Source of the DNA: Marinobacter orientalis
Lineage (GTDB): Bacteria; Pseudomonadota; Gammaproteobacteria; Pseudomonadales; Oleiphilaceae
Assembly (NCBI RefSeq): GCF_004792665.1
Contig: NZ_SRZX01000011.1
Span: forward strand, 1-64,000
DNA length: 64,000 nt
Reading direction: 5' to 3'
The position numbers were made by a program, and so were the translations under genes. Each line of letters begins with the position of its first letter. Position 1 is the stretch's first letter. Shown here in pieces: positions 15,241 to 23,516 of the stretch. The notes beneath the pieces are model-generated. The model had not been told where the DNA came from. It did no database searches and saw nothing but the letters and a program-made list of their open reading frames with translations.

Positions 15241-15259
15241 AGAGGCACAGAATTGTCAA
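15230..15259 (-). promoter_or_regulatory. Sigma-70 promoter of acyl-CoA dehydrogenase copy 2
   Basis: On the minus strand, TTGACA (15259-15254), an 18-base spacer, and TATGTT (15235-15230). The -10 lies inside the second PsrA-like box, so bound regulator would block RNA polymerase. Confidence 0.6.
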
Positions 15260-15498
15260 TAGCCGTGCCCGAAATTTCTGTTGTATTTTGTGGTGATGCT
15301 TTACGGCAACGAAGGGAGGCAACGGGACAATAAGATGTTAAACAACGCGCTGGCAGGCGGCTGCCATGAACCGGGAGGTGGTTTTCCGGGTGGCAGCGAC
15401 AGATTCACCGGCGTCCAGGAAGGAGGGACACCGAAATCATCATGTCAGGGAATCAGGTAGCCCTGATTAGCGACCGGGCGGTCGCGACCCAAGCGGGT
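15241..15498. other. Intergenic region, no gene supported
   Basis: I see only the -35 noted at 15254-15259. A 40-codon reading frame from ATG 15341 (TAG at the end of ATCAGG-TAG) is glycine-rich and has no recognisable features; I do not call it. Confidence 0.4.
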
Positions 15499-15744
15499 TC
15501 AGGCCTTTATATCCAGAAGGGTGCCGAGAGTCTCATCGGCGGTCTTCACCACCTGTGCCGAGGCTTCAACACTGCGCTCATAAAGTTTGAGGTCAATGAC
15601 CGGCTCAAGCAGCCCGCCGGCACCCTCCGCGGTACCTCGAGGACCATCAGCGCCACCCCGGGCAATCTGGCGGGCGGCGTTTTCCATTCCCTGGATGCCG
15701 TTCTGTATGCCCTGGATACCCAATCCTAATGTATTGTTGATCAT
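15499..15744 (-). CDS. Short protein resembling the C-terminal end of flagellar rod/hook proteins
   Basis: An 81-residue protein starting MINNTLGLGIQGIQNG. The C-terminus (LYERSVEASAQVVKTADETL followed by GTLLDIKA) closely resembles the terminal helix of FlgC/FlgE/FlgG (ANAKVIQTADELLGTLL type). The N-terminus is also helical and similar to the rod-protein N-terminal helix. The whole central body of a real rod protein is missing. It may be a stand-alone mini-protein and not a broken gene, as both ends are present. The ATG at 15744 is weakly supported; an in-frame TTG at 15759 exists. It lies just downstream of bioD on the same strand. Confidence 0.6.
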   Translation of the reverse strand: MINNTLGLGIQGIQNGIQGMENAARQIARGGADGPRGTAEGAGGLLEPVIDLKLYERSVEASAQVVKTADETLGTLLDIKA

Positions 15745-15795
15745 AACTGCGTTGTCCAATGACCATTAATTGACTCAAGTAGGCCACATTTCCGG

Positions 15796-16488
15796 TCAAT
15801 TTTCAAACAGACAATCCACATTCAGGCCAGTTGACAGGGTTCTGGGGTCTGCATCCTCCTGCCATGGCAGAACACCCAGGCAAGGGGCCGCCAGATGATT
15901 AAGCAGATATTCCAGGGTTTCCTGCTCACAGCCCATGATCTCTGCAACCGGCCGGTTTGCAACCCAACCGGCAATGGCCAGCCCGTCACGGCGGATGGCT
16001 TCGGCGGTCAGCAGGGCGTGGTTGATGCAACCAAGCCTGAGGGCCACCACCAGGATTACCGGCATTTTCAGCGCCCCGGGCATAGCGGCATAGGTTTCGC
16101 GGTCATTGAGCGGCACCCGCCAGCCACCGGCGCCCTCGACCAGCAGCAGATCCGCCGGGCGCATCTGCAGGCCGCGGCACAATCCCACCAGGCGTTCAGC
16201 CATTATAGTACGGCCGGCTTGAGCTGCCGCCACGTGGGGCGCAATGGCCGGCTTCAGTGCTACCGGATTGACCTGGTCGTAGGCCAGGGACTCCGACATG
16301 GCCTCCATCAGTATCAGCGCATCTTCATTGCGCAGCCCTTCAGGCGTTTCCTCACAGCCGGAGGCCACCGGTTTCATCGCCAGCGTACGTTTTCCAAGTG
16401 ACGCTGCTGCCTCCAGAATGGCCGCTGAAACCATGGTCTTGCCAACGCCGGTGTCAGTACCTGTCACAAAATAACTCTTTCTGGCCAT
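15796..16488 (-). CDS. bioD: Dethiobiotin synthetase
   Basis: ATP-dependent carboxylase closing the ureido ring of dethiobiotin. The P-loop GTDTGVGKT is at residues 10-18 and the conserved VEGAGGWRVPL is in the middle. 230 residues. AGGAG upstream is better spaced from an in-frame TTG at 16494 than from this ATG, so the start is uncertain by two codons. Third gene of bioB-bioF-bioD; 52 bases separate it from bioF, so bioH and bioC are not in this operon. Confidence 0.95.
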   Translation of the reverse strand: MARKSYFVTGTDTGVGKTMVSAAILEAAASLGKRTLAMKPVASGCEETPEGLRNEDALILMEAMSESLAYDQVNPVALKPAIAPHVAAAQAGRTIMAERLVGLCRGLQMRPADLLLVEGAGGWRVPLNDRETYAAMPGALKMPVILVVALRLGCINHALLTAEAIRRDGLAIAGWVANRPVAEIMGCEQETLEYLLNHLAAPCLGVLPWQEDADPRTLSTGLNVDCLFEN

Positions 16489-16540
16489 GGCCAATAGAAC
16501 TCCTATATCAGTGTGGCAGGCGGCAGGTCAGCGGGCTGGG

Positions 16541-17719
16541 TCATACGGCTTCTGTGTCCGGCCCGGCCACGAGGGTGCGGCATTCCGCAAGCGCGGCCAG
16601 AAGCTTTTCCAGATCCGCTGTCGAATGGCCGGCACTGAAGGTCACCCGCAAGCGGGCCTCGCCATCGGGAACGGAAGGCGGCCTGATGGCTGTCACCAAC
16701 AGTCCTTGCTGTTCCAGGGCCTGGCTCAGGGCAAGCGCAGACCAGTTATCGCCAACCATGATCGGCTGAATCGGGGTGCGCGACGGCATCAGTTCATAGC
16801 CCAGCGCAGAGGCTCCCCGGCGGAAATCACGGACCAGCGACTGCAAGTGGCTGCGACGACTGTCTTCACGCTCAATCAGGTCGAGGCTGGCGCAGGTGGC
16901 AAGGGCGATGGCAGGAGGCATGGCGGTGGTGTAGATGTAGGTACGGGCCTTCTGAACCAGGTAATCCGTCAATAGTTTCGGGCCGGCCACAAAGGCGCCA
17001 CTGGTGCCAATGGCCTTGCCGAGCGTGCCGATCAGAACCGGTACATCCTCTTCCGATAACCCCAGCTCGGCCACGCTGCCGCGTCCATGGGGCCCGACAA
17101 CGCCCACGCCATGGGCATCATCCACCACCAGCAGGGCGTCGTGTTCCCGGCACAGAACTGCAAGCTCCTTCAGCGGCGCGATGTCCCCGTCCATGCTGAA
17201 CACACCATCCGTCACAACGAGTTTGTGACCACCGGTGCTGGCAAGCATACCGGCCAGCGCGCTCATGTCGGCGTGGGGATAGCGCCGCACCGTTGCGCGG
17301 CTCAGAATACAGCCATCAATAATGGAAGCATGATTCAGTCGATCCGAGAAGATAGTATCACCACGGCCCGCCAGTGCGGATATGACCCCCATATTGGCCA
17401 TATAACCGGTGGAGAAGAACAGCGCCGAACTGCGCCCGGTAAATGCTGCCAGCCTGGCTTCCAGCTGGTGGTGGGCATCATGATGGCCGCAGATCAGATG
17501 GGATGATGCGCCACCCAGACCTGTGCCGGGCATGGCATCGGTAGCGGCGCGGATAATATCCGGGTGGCTCGCCAGGCCAAGGTAGTCGTTACTGCAGAAA
17601 GACAACAGCGGCACACCGTCGGAAACCAGTTCCGGTTGCTGGGGCCCGCTGATCAGCCGGCGGGTACGATAAAGCCCCGCCTGCTTACGGTTTTCAAGTT
17701 CGGCTGCAAAGTCACGCAT
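16541..17719 (-). CDS. bioF: 8-amino-7-oxononanoate synthase
   Basis: PLP enzyme joining pimeloyl-ACP and alanine. It has the family pattern FFSTGYMANMGVISAL and the histidine-rich GHHDAHHQLE; the PLP-binding lysine is in TLGKAIGTSGAF near residue 235. 392 residues, normal length. It lies 27 bases downstream of bioB on the same strand and is probably co-transcribed. Confidence 0.96.
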   Translation of the reverse strand: MRDFAAELENRKQAGLYRTRRLISGPQQPELVSDGVPLLSFCSNDYLGLASHPDIIRAATDAMPGTGLGGASSHLICGHHDAHHQLEARLAAFTGRSSALFFSTGYMANMGVISALAGRGDTIFSDRLNHASIIDGCILSRATVRRYPHADMSALAGMLASTGGHKLVVTDGVFSMDGDIAPLKELAVLCREHDALLVVDDAHGVGVVGPHGRGSVAELGLSEEDVPVLIGTLGKAIGTSGAFVAGPKLLTDYLVQKARTYIYTTAMPPAIALATCASLDLIEREDSRRSHLQSLVRDFRRGASALGYELMPSRTPIQPIMVGDNWSALALSQALEQQGLLVTAIRPPSVPDGEARLRVTFSAGHSTADLEKLLAALAECRTLVAGPDTEAV

Positions 17720-17746
17720 GATCAGCTCTCACCGGCAACGACCCGC

Positions 17747-18829
17747 TCAAGCGGATTCGCGGGTGGCATCGTAGAACATGTGGCGGGTCTGCTCATATTC
17801 CACGGCCTCGGTAATCGCCTCTTCCGCTGCCTGCTCAGAACAGGCCTGCTGCCGCAGTTCGGGGCGGATACCGAGGCGGTCAAACAGCTCACGGTCGGCA
17901 TCGGCTTCCGGGTTGGCGGTAGTCAGCAGTTTTTCGCCGTAGAAAATCGAGTTGGCTCCGGCCAGGAAGCACAGCGACTGCATCTGCTCGTTCATGTTCT
18001 CCCGGCCCGCAGACAGGCGCACGTGGGAAGCGGGCATCATAATGCGGGCAACCGCGATGGTACGGATAAAATCGAACGGGTCCAGATCTTCCACCTTCTC
18101 CATTGGCGTGCCCGGCACCTTCACCAGCATATTCACCGGGACACTCTCGGGGTGATGGGGCAGGTTCGCCAGTTGCACCAGCAGGCCAACCCGGTCGTCC
18201 GGGTCTTCACCCATGCCTACAATTCCGCCGCAGCAGACTTTCATGCCCGCGTTGCGGACATTCTCCAGAGTGTCCAGCCGGTCCTGGTAAGTGCGGGTGG
18301 TGATGATGTGGCTGTAGTACTTCTCGGACGTATCGAGGTTGTGGTTGTAGTAATCCAGCCCCGCTTCCGCCAGCTCATCGGCCTGCTCCTGCTGCAGCAT
18401 GCCGAGGGTCATACAGGTTTCCAGTCCCAGGGATTTTACCTGCCGCACCATGTCCACCACGTAGCCCATATCTTTTTTCGAAGGGCTGCGCCAGGCCGCG
18501 CCCATACAGAATCGGGACGCGCCTTTTGATCTGGCTGCTTTCGCCTCGGCGACCACTTTTTCAATTTCCAGCAGCTTTTCCTTTTCCAGGCCGGTGTTGT
18601 AGTGACCGCTCTGGGGGCAGTATTTGCAGTCCTCCGGGCAGGCACCGGTCTTGATGGACAGCAGTGTGCTGATCTGAACCTCGTTGGGATCGAAATGTTC
18701 ACGATGGACACCCTGGGCGCGGAATATCAGATCGTTGAATGGCAGCTCGAACAGTGCACGGGCTTCCTGCATGGTCCAGTCGTGACGGGGTACGCTGGAA
18801 AGCGCAGCGGAGAGCGGGGTGGCAGTCAT
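17747..18829 (-). CDS. bioB: Biotin synthase (radical SAM)
   Basis: Inserts sulfur into dethiobiotin. The radical-SAM cluster motif CPEDCKYC is near residue 62-69. A second set of conserved cysteines (CMTLG, CCGG) belongs to the sacrificial [2Fe-2S] site region. AGGA lies 7 bases upstream of the ATG. First gene of the biotin operon, with a sigma-70 promoter overlapped by a BirA-type operator upstream. Confidence 0.97.
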   Translation of the reverse strand: MTATPLSAALSSVPRHDWTMQEARALFELPFNDLIFRAQGVHREHFDPNEVQISTLLSIKTGACPEDCKYCPQSGHYNTGLEKEKLLEIEKVVAEAKAARSKGASRFCMGAAWRSPSKKDMGYVVDMVRQVKSLGLETCMTLGMLQQEQADELAEAGLDYYNHNLDTSEKYYSHIITTRTYQDRLDTLENVRNAGMKVCCGGIVGMGEDPDDRVGLLVQLANLPHHPESVPVNMLVKVPGTPMEKVEDLDPFDFIRTIAVARIMMPASHVRLSAGRENMNEQMQSLCFLAGANSIFYGEKLLTTANPEADADRELFDRLGIRPELRQQACSEQAAEEAITEAVEYEQTRHMFYDATRESA

Positions 18830-18869
18830 GATTCAGTCCTGTTAACTTTACCGGGATTCTGGTTTACGG

Positions 18870-19658
18870 ATGAAACAGATGATAAAGGGACTGAGATCGC
18901 TGTCAACCTTGTTAACACCAAAGGTTAACAGCGGAGAATGGATTCGCGAATCCATACAAGGTATCCGGGGCCTTCTGCCTGCCGCTGGCGGCCAGTGCAT
19001 TGCCTGCCTCGAGCCTGATGCCCACTTCGGGCTCTGCGCACCCTGTCGGGAGGATTTGCCTGTCAACCACTGGCACTGCCGTTGCTGCGCCCTGCCCCTG
19101 GCGTTCGCCGGCGACGAGACTCTCTGCGGCCAGTGCCTGCAGGCCCCCCCGCCGTTCAGCCGGGTGATTGCGCCCTGGCGTTACCGCTTCCCGGTCGACG
19201 GCATGATCCAGCGCTATAAATACAACGGCCAGCGAGCGTTTGCCCGGCCGCTTATCAACGATTTTGCAGATCATCTGATAGCAGTTCTGGAAGCCGACCC
19301 GGAACTACGGCCGGATCTGCTGGTAGCCAGCCCCATGCATCCGGCTCGCCGTCGCAGACGGGGATTCAATCAGGCCGCGGATATTGCCGAGCAGATCAGC
19401 AAACGTTCCGCTATACCCTGGACCACGGATCTGGTGACAAGAAGCCGGCAAACCCGCCCTCAGCGTGGCCTGAACCGGGAACAACGACTGGCCAACCTGC
19501 GGGGCATTTATCAGGTTACTGCCATACCGCCTGCAAGGGTGGCCATTGTCGATGATGTAGTGACCACCGGCGCCACCGCACGTCGCCTGGCCGAAGTGCT
19601 GCAGATCGCTGGTGCGACGGATGTTCAGGTCTGGGCATTGGCAAGAACTCCGGGCTGA
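18870..19658 (+). CDS. comF: ComF-family phosphoribosyltransferase-like protein
   Basis: The N-terminal part has a four-cysteine zinc finger arrangement (CIACLEPDAHFGLC, CRCC, CGQC); the C-terminal part has a PRTase fold with the PRPP-binding motif VAIVDDVVTTGATA. ComF homologues (E. coli GntX/YhgH) are linked to DNA uptake and use of DNA as nutrient. The ATG at 18870 gives 262 residues, but then the BirA-type operator would lie inside the coding sequence. A start after 18931 is possible, though no ATG with a ribosome binding site is evident in frame there. ComF is often next to bioB in gammaproteobacteria. Confidence 0.88.
   Translation: MKQMIKGLRSLSTLLTPKVNSGEWIRESIQGIRGLLPAAGGQCIACLEPDAHFGLCAPCREDLPVNHWHCRCCALPLAFAGDETLCGQCLQAPPPFSRVIAPWRYRFPVDGMIQRYKYNGQRAFARPLINDFADHLIAVLEADPELRPDLLVASPMHPARRRRRGFNQAADIAEQISKRSAIPWTTDLVTRSRQTRPQRGLNREQRLANLRGIYQVTAIPPARVAIVDDVVTTGATARRLAEVLQIAGATDVQVWALARTPG
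18879..18906 (-). promoter_or_regulatory. Sigma-70 promoter of bioB
   Basis: On the minus strand, TTGACA (18906-18901), 16-base spacer, TATCAT (18884-18879). The -35 hexamer is part of the left half of the BirA-type operator. Confidence 0.65.
18900..18931. promoter_or_regulatory. BirA-type biotin operator between bioB and comF
   Basis: CTGTCAACC (18900-18908), a 14-base spacer, and GGTTAACAG (18923-18931) form a nearly perfect inverted repeat. It matches the known BirA site TTGTwAACC-N14-16-GGTTwACAA. It covers the bioB -35, so biotin-loaded BirA would shut off bioBFD. Confidence 0.75.
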
Positions 19659-19669
19659 CCGGCAGAAAC

Positions 19670-20785
19670 TCAGTCACCCAGCTTTTCAGCGACTTCGTCG
19701 GCAATCGCCAGGCAAGCTGTCAGACCGGGGGACTCGATGCCGAACAGATGGACCAGCCCCGGAATGCCATGATCCTGCTCGCCATCAATGCGGAAATCCG
19801 CAAACCCGCCATCCGGCCCCGCCAGTTTCGGACGAATGCCGGCGTAGGCTGGCTGCAGGCGACTTTCATCCAGATCGGGCCACCATTGGCGGATACCCTC
19901 GGCAAACACCCGTGCCCGCCCCGGGTCCACCGAGAAATCCACCGACTCTATCCATTCAACGTCCGGCCCGAACCGGGCCTGGCCGGCCAGATCCAGAGTC
20001 AGATGTACGCCAAGGCCACCTGGCTCCGGGACCGGATAGATGAGCGAAGTGAACGGATGGTGGCCGGAATAGCTGAAATAGACCCCGCGGGCCAGCCATT
20101 GCTGCGGCACAACCACGCCGGCAGCACCGTGCCAGTGGGTCGCCAGCGGGACCGCCTCCAGGCCGGCTGCGTTCACCACACGCCGGGCCACCAGCTCACA
20201 CGGCGCCTGTCCGCCGACCCACAAGCGATGCTGGCGGCCATCGCTGACCGCGTGCTCTACCGGTGCGTGACAGACAAGCTGGCCACCATGATCCTCAAGC
20301 TCGCCCAGCAGCGACACCATGACCCCGTGACTATCCACAATACCGGTTTGCGGAGAATACAGCGCCTCTTCCGCGGCGACCCCCGGCAACGCTTCCTTCA
20401 GCCTCTTTCGGGTCACCCTCTGCAGTTCAACGCCGTTGCGCCCGGCCTGCCGGCCTATGTTGGCAAGCGTATCCTGTTGCGCCTGGCCACGGGCGACAAT
20501 CCATTTGCCGGTTTTACGGTGGCCGATATGGCGCTGGCGGCAGAAGTCATAGAGTAGATGCCGGCCGCGAACACACAGTCTCGCCTTGACGGAGTTATCC
20601 GGATAGTAGATGCCGGCATGGATAACCTCGCTGTTACGGGATGACAGCCCCTCTCCGAAGTGCCCACTGGCTTCCAGCACCAGCACCTCGCCGCCCTGCA
20701 TGGCCAGCTTTCTGGCCACCGCGAGGCCGACAATACCGGCGCCGATCACTACTGTGTCTGTCTGCAGTATTTCCCTGTCCGTCAT
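19670..20785 (-). CDS. FAD-dependent oxidoreductase, L-2-hydroxyglutarate oxidase-like
   Basis: A 371-residue DAO-family flavoprotein. The dinucleotide-binding motif VVIGAGIVGLAVAR is followed by SRNSEVIHAGIYYP, typical of the LhgO/L2HGDH group, and the C-terminal LFGIESPGLTACLAIADEV closes the FAD site. It lacks signal or membrane segments. The substrate is inferred from similarity only. It is convergent with comF (11 bases apart). Confidence 0.85.
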   Translation of the reverse strand: MTDREILQTDTVVIGAGIVGLAVARKLAMQGGEVLVLEASGHFGEGLSSRNSEVIHAGIYYPDNSVKARLCVRGRHLLYDFCRQRHIGHRKTGKWIVARGQAQQDTLANIGRQAGRNGVELQRVTRKRLKEALPGVAAEEALYSPQTGIVDSHGVMVSLLGELEDHGGQLVCHAPVEHAVSDGRQHRLWVGGQAPCELVARRVVNAAGLEAVPLATHWHGAAGVVVPQQWLARGVYFSYSGHHPFTSLIYPVPEPGGLGVHLTLDLAGQARFGPDVEWIESVDFSVDPGRARVFAEGIRQWWPDLDESRLQPAYAGIRPKLAGPDGGFADFRIDGEQDHGIPGLVHLFGIESPGLTACLAIADEVAEKLGD

Positions 20786-20833
20786 CGGAATTCCAGTTAC
20801 CTGAGTTGTCTGGGGGAGTTTGCCCGAATCGCG

Positions 20834-20863
20834 TTACGGTAGCGGCCCCAAAAACGTTATACT
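20834..20863 (+). promoter_or_regulatory. Putative sigma-70 promoter
   Basis: TTACGG (20834-20839), 18-base spacer, TATACT (20858-20863), 34 bases before the ATG of the membrane-anchored protein at 20898. Confidence 0.5.
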
Positions 20864-20897
20864 TGCTCCAGGAAACACGTGCACGGAGCAGTAAACG

Positions 20898-21320
20898 ATG
20901 TCTGACAGGAAGCAGTTTATAATTGTAATGGTGGTGGCCGCCATATTTGTCGGCTGGCTTGGCTGGCGTGGCTTTGAGGTGATCAGCCTCAACCAGCAGC
21001 TGAAGGCTGACGACATGGTGGCCGAGTATCCCTATCAGCACAGAGTGTTGAGAGTGGAGGGAAGCACCGCCATTATGAGCTCCCTGCGATCACACCGGAC
21101 ATCCACCCATGATGCGCTGAGCACTATTTTTCCCAGCATGCGCAACCTGAGCGATAACCACCGGGACTGGCAAAGGGCGGAACGTGAACTGGCCCAGGTC
21201 CAGGCCAGAGCCGGGGATATCGTCCTCAGCGCTGCCGGCGTGGACCGGGTTCGCTGGGAGCTGGACGAAAACTGGTACCACCTTGCAAAAATGCAGGCCC
21301 AACAAAGTTCGAGGCGCTAG
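20898..21320 (+). CDS. Membrane-anchored protein of unknown function
   Basis: A 140-residue protein with one N-terminal transmembrane helix (FIIVMVVAAIFVGWLGWRGF) and a soluble, mostly helical, probably periplasmic part rich in R/E/Q. I recognise no domain. It sits nine bases before srkA on the same strand and is probably co-transcribed with it. Confidence 0.75.
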   Translation: MSDRKQFIIVMVVAAIFVGWLGWRGFEVISLNQQLKADDMVAEYPYQHRVLRVEGSTAIMSSLRSHRTSTHDALSTIFPSMRNLSDNHRDWQRAERELAQVQARAGDIVLSAAGVDRVRWELDENWYHLAKMQAQQSSRR

Positions 21321-21329
21321 ACCTTACTT

Positions 21330-22331
21330 ATGACCGAGATTTCAAGCCATCCATACGATGCCCTCAAACCCGATAAAATCCTCGATGCCATGGAGGGCGC
21401 GGGATTCACGGTTAACGGTCGGCTGTTCGCCCTCAACAGTTATGAAAACCGTGTTTACCAGATCGGCATTGAAGACAGGCCACCGGTCATTACCAAGTTT
21501 TACCGCCCGGGGCGCTGGAGCGAAGCACAGATTCGTGAAGAGCACGAATTTACCGCGCAACTGCTGGCGGCAGACATTCCGGTGGTGGCCCCCATGGTAA
21601 TGCCCTCCGGCGACACCCTGGGCCGCTGCGACGAATTCCTGTTTGCTGTGTTCCCCCAGCGGGGCGGACAGGCCCCCGATACCAGCGTAACCGACACTCT
21701 TTACCGCCTTGGCCAGTGGCTGGGCCAGCTTCACAATATTGGTGACACCGCCAGTTTCAGCCATCGTCCGGTTATGGACGTACTCTCCGGCATCGAGGAC
21801 AACCATCGTTTTCTGATCGAGAACCATTGGGTCCCCGATGATCTCCGCCCGGCGTGGGACTCGCTGATCCCTGACCTGGTGGACCATTGCGCCCGCCGGA
21901 TCGATGAAGCCGGCGAGGTCCACTCTCTGAGACTGCACGGCGACTGCCATGGTGGCAACATCCTCTGTCGCGAGGAGCAGATGCTGTTTGTCGATCTGGA
22001 CGATTGTCGCACCGGGCCTGCCATCCAGGACCTCTGGCTGCTGCTGAATGGCGATGACATTGAGCGCGGCCAGCAGTTCGGCGAATTGCTGGAAGGCTAT
22101 GAGATGTTCCGCGACTTCAATCGCCGCGAGCGACACCTGATCGAACCTCTGCGCTGTTACCGGCAGATCTCTCACTGCACCTGGCTCGCCAAACGCTGGG
22201 ATGATCCCGCATTTCCCCGCTTCTTCCCCTGGTTTGCCCAGCCCCGTTTCTGGTCCGACCAGATCCTGTCGCTACGGGAACAGCTCGCAGCGTTACAGGC
22301 CCCTTCCATTAACGTTCCCGGCCAGTATTAA
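21330..22331 (+). CDS. srkA: Stress response kinase A (YihE family)
   Basis: A 333-residue aminoglycoside phosphotransferase-fold protein kinase that protects E. coli from stress-induced death. Key motifs are RLHGDCHGGNILC (catalytic loop) and LFVDLDDCRTGPAIQDLW (metal-binding DFG-like region). NSYENRVYQIG near the N-terminus is also typical. Start ATG at 21330; length equals the family. Confidence 0.94.
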   Translation: MTEISSHPYDALKPDKILDAMEGAGFTVNGRLFALNSYENRVYQIGIEDRPPVITKFYRPGRWSEAQIREEHEFTAQLLAADIPVVAPMVMPSGDTLGRCDEFLFAVFPQRGGQAPDTSVTDTLYRLGQWLGQLHNIGDTASFSHRPVMDVLSGIEDNHRFLIENHWVPDDLRPAWDSLIPDLVDHCARRIDEAGEVHSLRLHGDCHGGNILCREEQMLFVDLDDCRTGPAIQDLWLLLNGDDIERGQQFGELLEGYEMFRDFNRRERHLIEPLRCYRQISHCTWLAKRWDDPAFPRFFPWFAQPRFWSDQILSLREQLAALQAPSINVPGQY

Positions 22332-22364
22332 GGCCGGCAAAACCGACAGAGCGGAGACCCGTTG

Positions 22365-22757
22365 ATGAGCCAGAGTGAGGCCAGATTCACGATACGCAGC
22401 CTGATCGCAACAGCCATTGGCACCATTATCGTGACCGTTATCGTGCTGGAGGCCAGCGGCAGAATTGATCATTCCGACAACAAGGACCATGTGCCAGTCG
22501 GTGAGTTCGAGGCAGTTCACATCAAGCCGGGAGAGGAATTCCGCATGTCGCCCAAATCATCAGAGCTTCATGCCGTCTGTGAACAGGGTTATCTGGCCAT
22601 TGCGGCCGATGTGGATCCGGACTTCCGCGGCATTCTTGTCGATTATAAAAACCGGGGCGTGCGCTGCAGCCGTGGTCCGCGACCGGTCAGCAACAGTCCG
22701 GCGCCGGCAAACGACAGCCCTGCGGATGAGAGCCAGGAGCCGGCGGACAATGGGTGA
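22365..22757 (+). CDS. Small membrane-anchored protein of unknown function
   Basis: A 130-residue protein with one N-terminal hydrophobic helix (about residues 12-30, SLIATAIGTIIVTVIVL), then a short soluble domain with two cysteines (AVCEQGYL, VRCSRG) and a low-complexity P/S/D/E tail. I recognise no family. The gene lies between srkA and cmoA; its stop overlaps the cmoA start by 8 bases. An in-frame TTG at 22362 is an alternative start. Confidence 0.7.
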   Translation: MSQSEARFTIRSLIATAIGTIIVTVIVLEASGRIDHSDNKDHVPVGEFEAVHIKPGEEFRMSPKSSELHAVCEQGYLAIAADVDPDFRGILVDYKNRGVRCSRGPRPVSNSPAPANDSPADESQEPADNG

Positions 22758-23505
22758 CAGGAACACAAAGCCGGGACAGGCGCTGGACCGGCTGTTTGCC
22801 AGTGAACGGGAAACCGGCGAGTTTCGTTTCGACGCCTCCGTAGCCCGGGTATTCCCGGACATGATCCGGCGTTCGGTTCCCGGTTACACCACCATTGTTC
22901 CGATGATTGAGGTGATTACCGAACAGTACGCGCGCCCCGGCAGTCACTGTTACGACCTCGGTTGTTCCCTGGGCGCTTCGACACTGGCGATGCGCCATGG
23001 CATCGGTGACCGCGACTGCATCCTCACCGGTGTCGACAACTCGGCCGCAATGATCGAACGCTGCGAGCATTACATTGCCCTGGACGACCACCCGCTACCG
23101 GTTTCCCTGCGATGTGAAGATATTCTCGATACCGAACTCGACAACGCCTCGGTCACCACCCTCAATTTCACCCTGCAGTTCGTGGAACCAGAAAGGCGGG
23201 CGGAACTGATGAGGCGCATCGCCGACGCCACCCTGCCTGGCGGTGTGCTGATCCTTTCCGAAAAGATCCGCTTTGAATCAGCGGAGGAGCAGGCCATACA
23301 GACGCAGCTTCATCATGAATTCAAGCGAGCCAACGGCTACTCCGATCTGGAAATCAGCCAGAAGCGATCCGCTCTGGAGCAGGTGCTGATCCCGGAAACT
23401 CTGGCGGCACACAGGCAGCGTCTGGAGAGTGCCGGGTTCAGCCAGGTTCTGGTGTGGTATCAGTGCTTCAATTTTGTATCCATGCTCGCCATAAAATCGC
23501 CCTGA
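22750..23505 (+). CDS. cmoA: Carboxy-S-adenosyl-L-methionine synthase
   Basis: Makes carboxy-SAM from SAM and prephenate for tRNA wobble uridine (cmo5U) modification. It has a class I methyltransferase fold with motif I YDLGCSLGASTLAM. 251 residues from ATG 22750 (MGDRNTKPGQ), matching the family. A longer upstream reading is the shadow of the preceding gene's frame. It is followed 11 bases later by cmoB, the enzyme using its product. Confidence 0.96.
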   Translation: MGDRNTKPGQALDRLFASERETGEFRFDASVARVFPDMIRRSVPGYTTIVPMIEVITEQYARPGSHCYDLGCSLGASTLAMRHGIGDRDCILTGVDNSAAMIERCEHYIALDDHPLPVSLRCEDILDTELDNASVTTLNFTLQFVEPERRAELMRRIADATLPGGVLILSEKIRFESAEEQAIQTQLHHEFKRANGYSDLEISQKRSALEQVLIPETLAAHRQRLESAGFSQVLVWYQCFNFVSMLAIKSP

Positions 23506-23516
23506 CCGGAGCCTTC

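Noticed and set aside
15341..15463. A 40-codon ORF upstream of the flagellar-rod-like gene
   Set aside because: Glycine-rich and featureless, on the opposite strand to the genes around it, with no sign of conservation that I can see.
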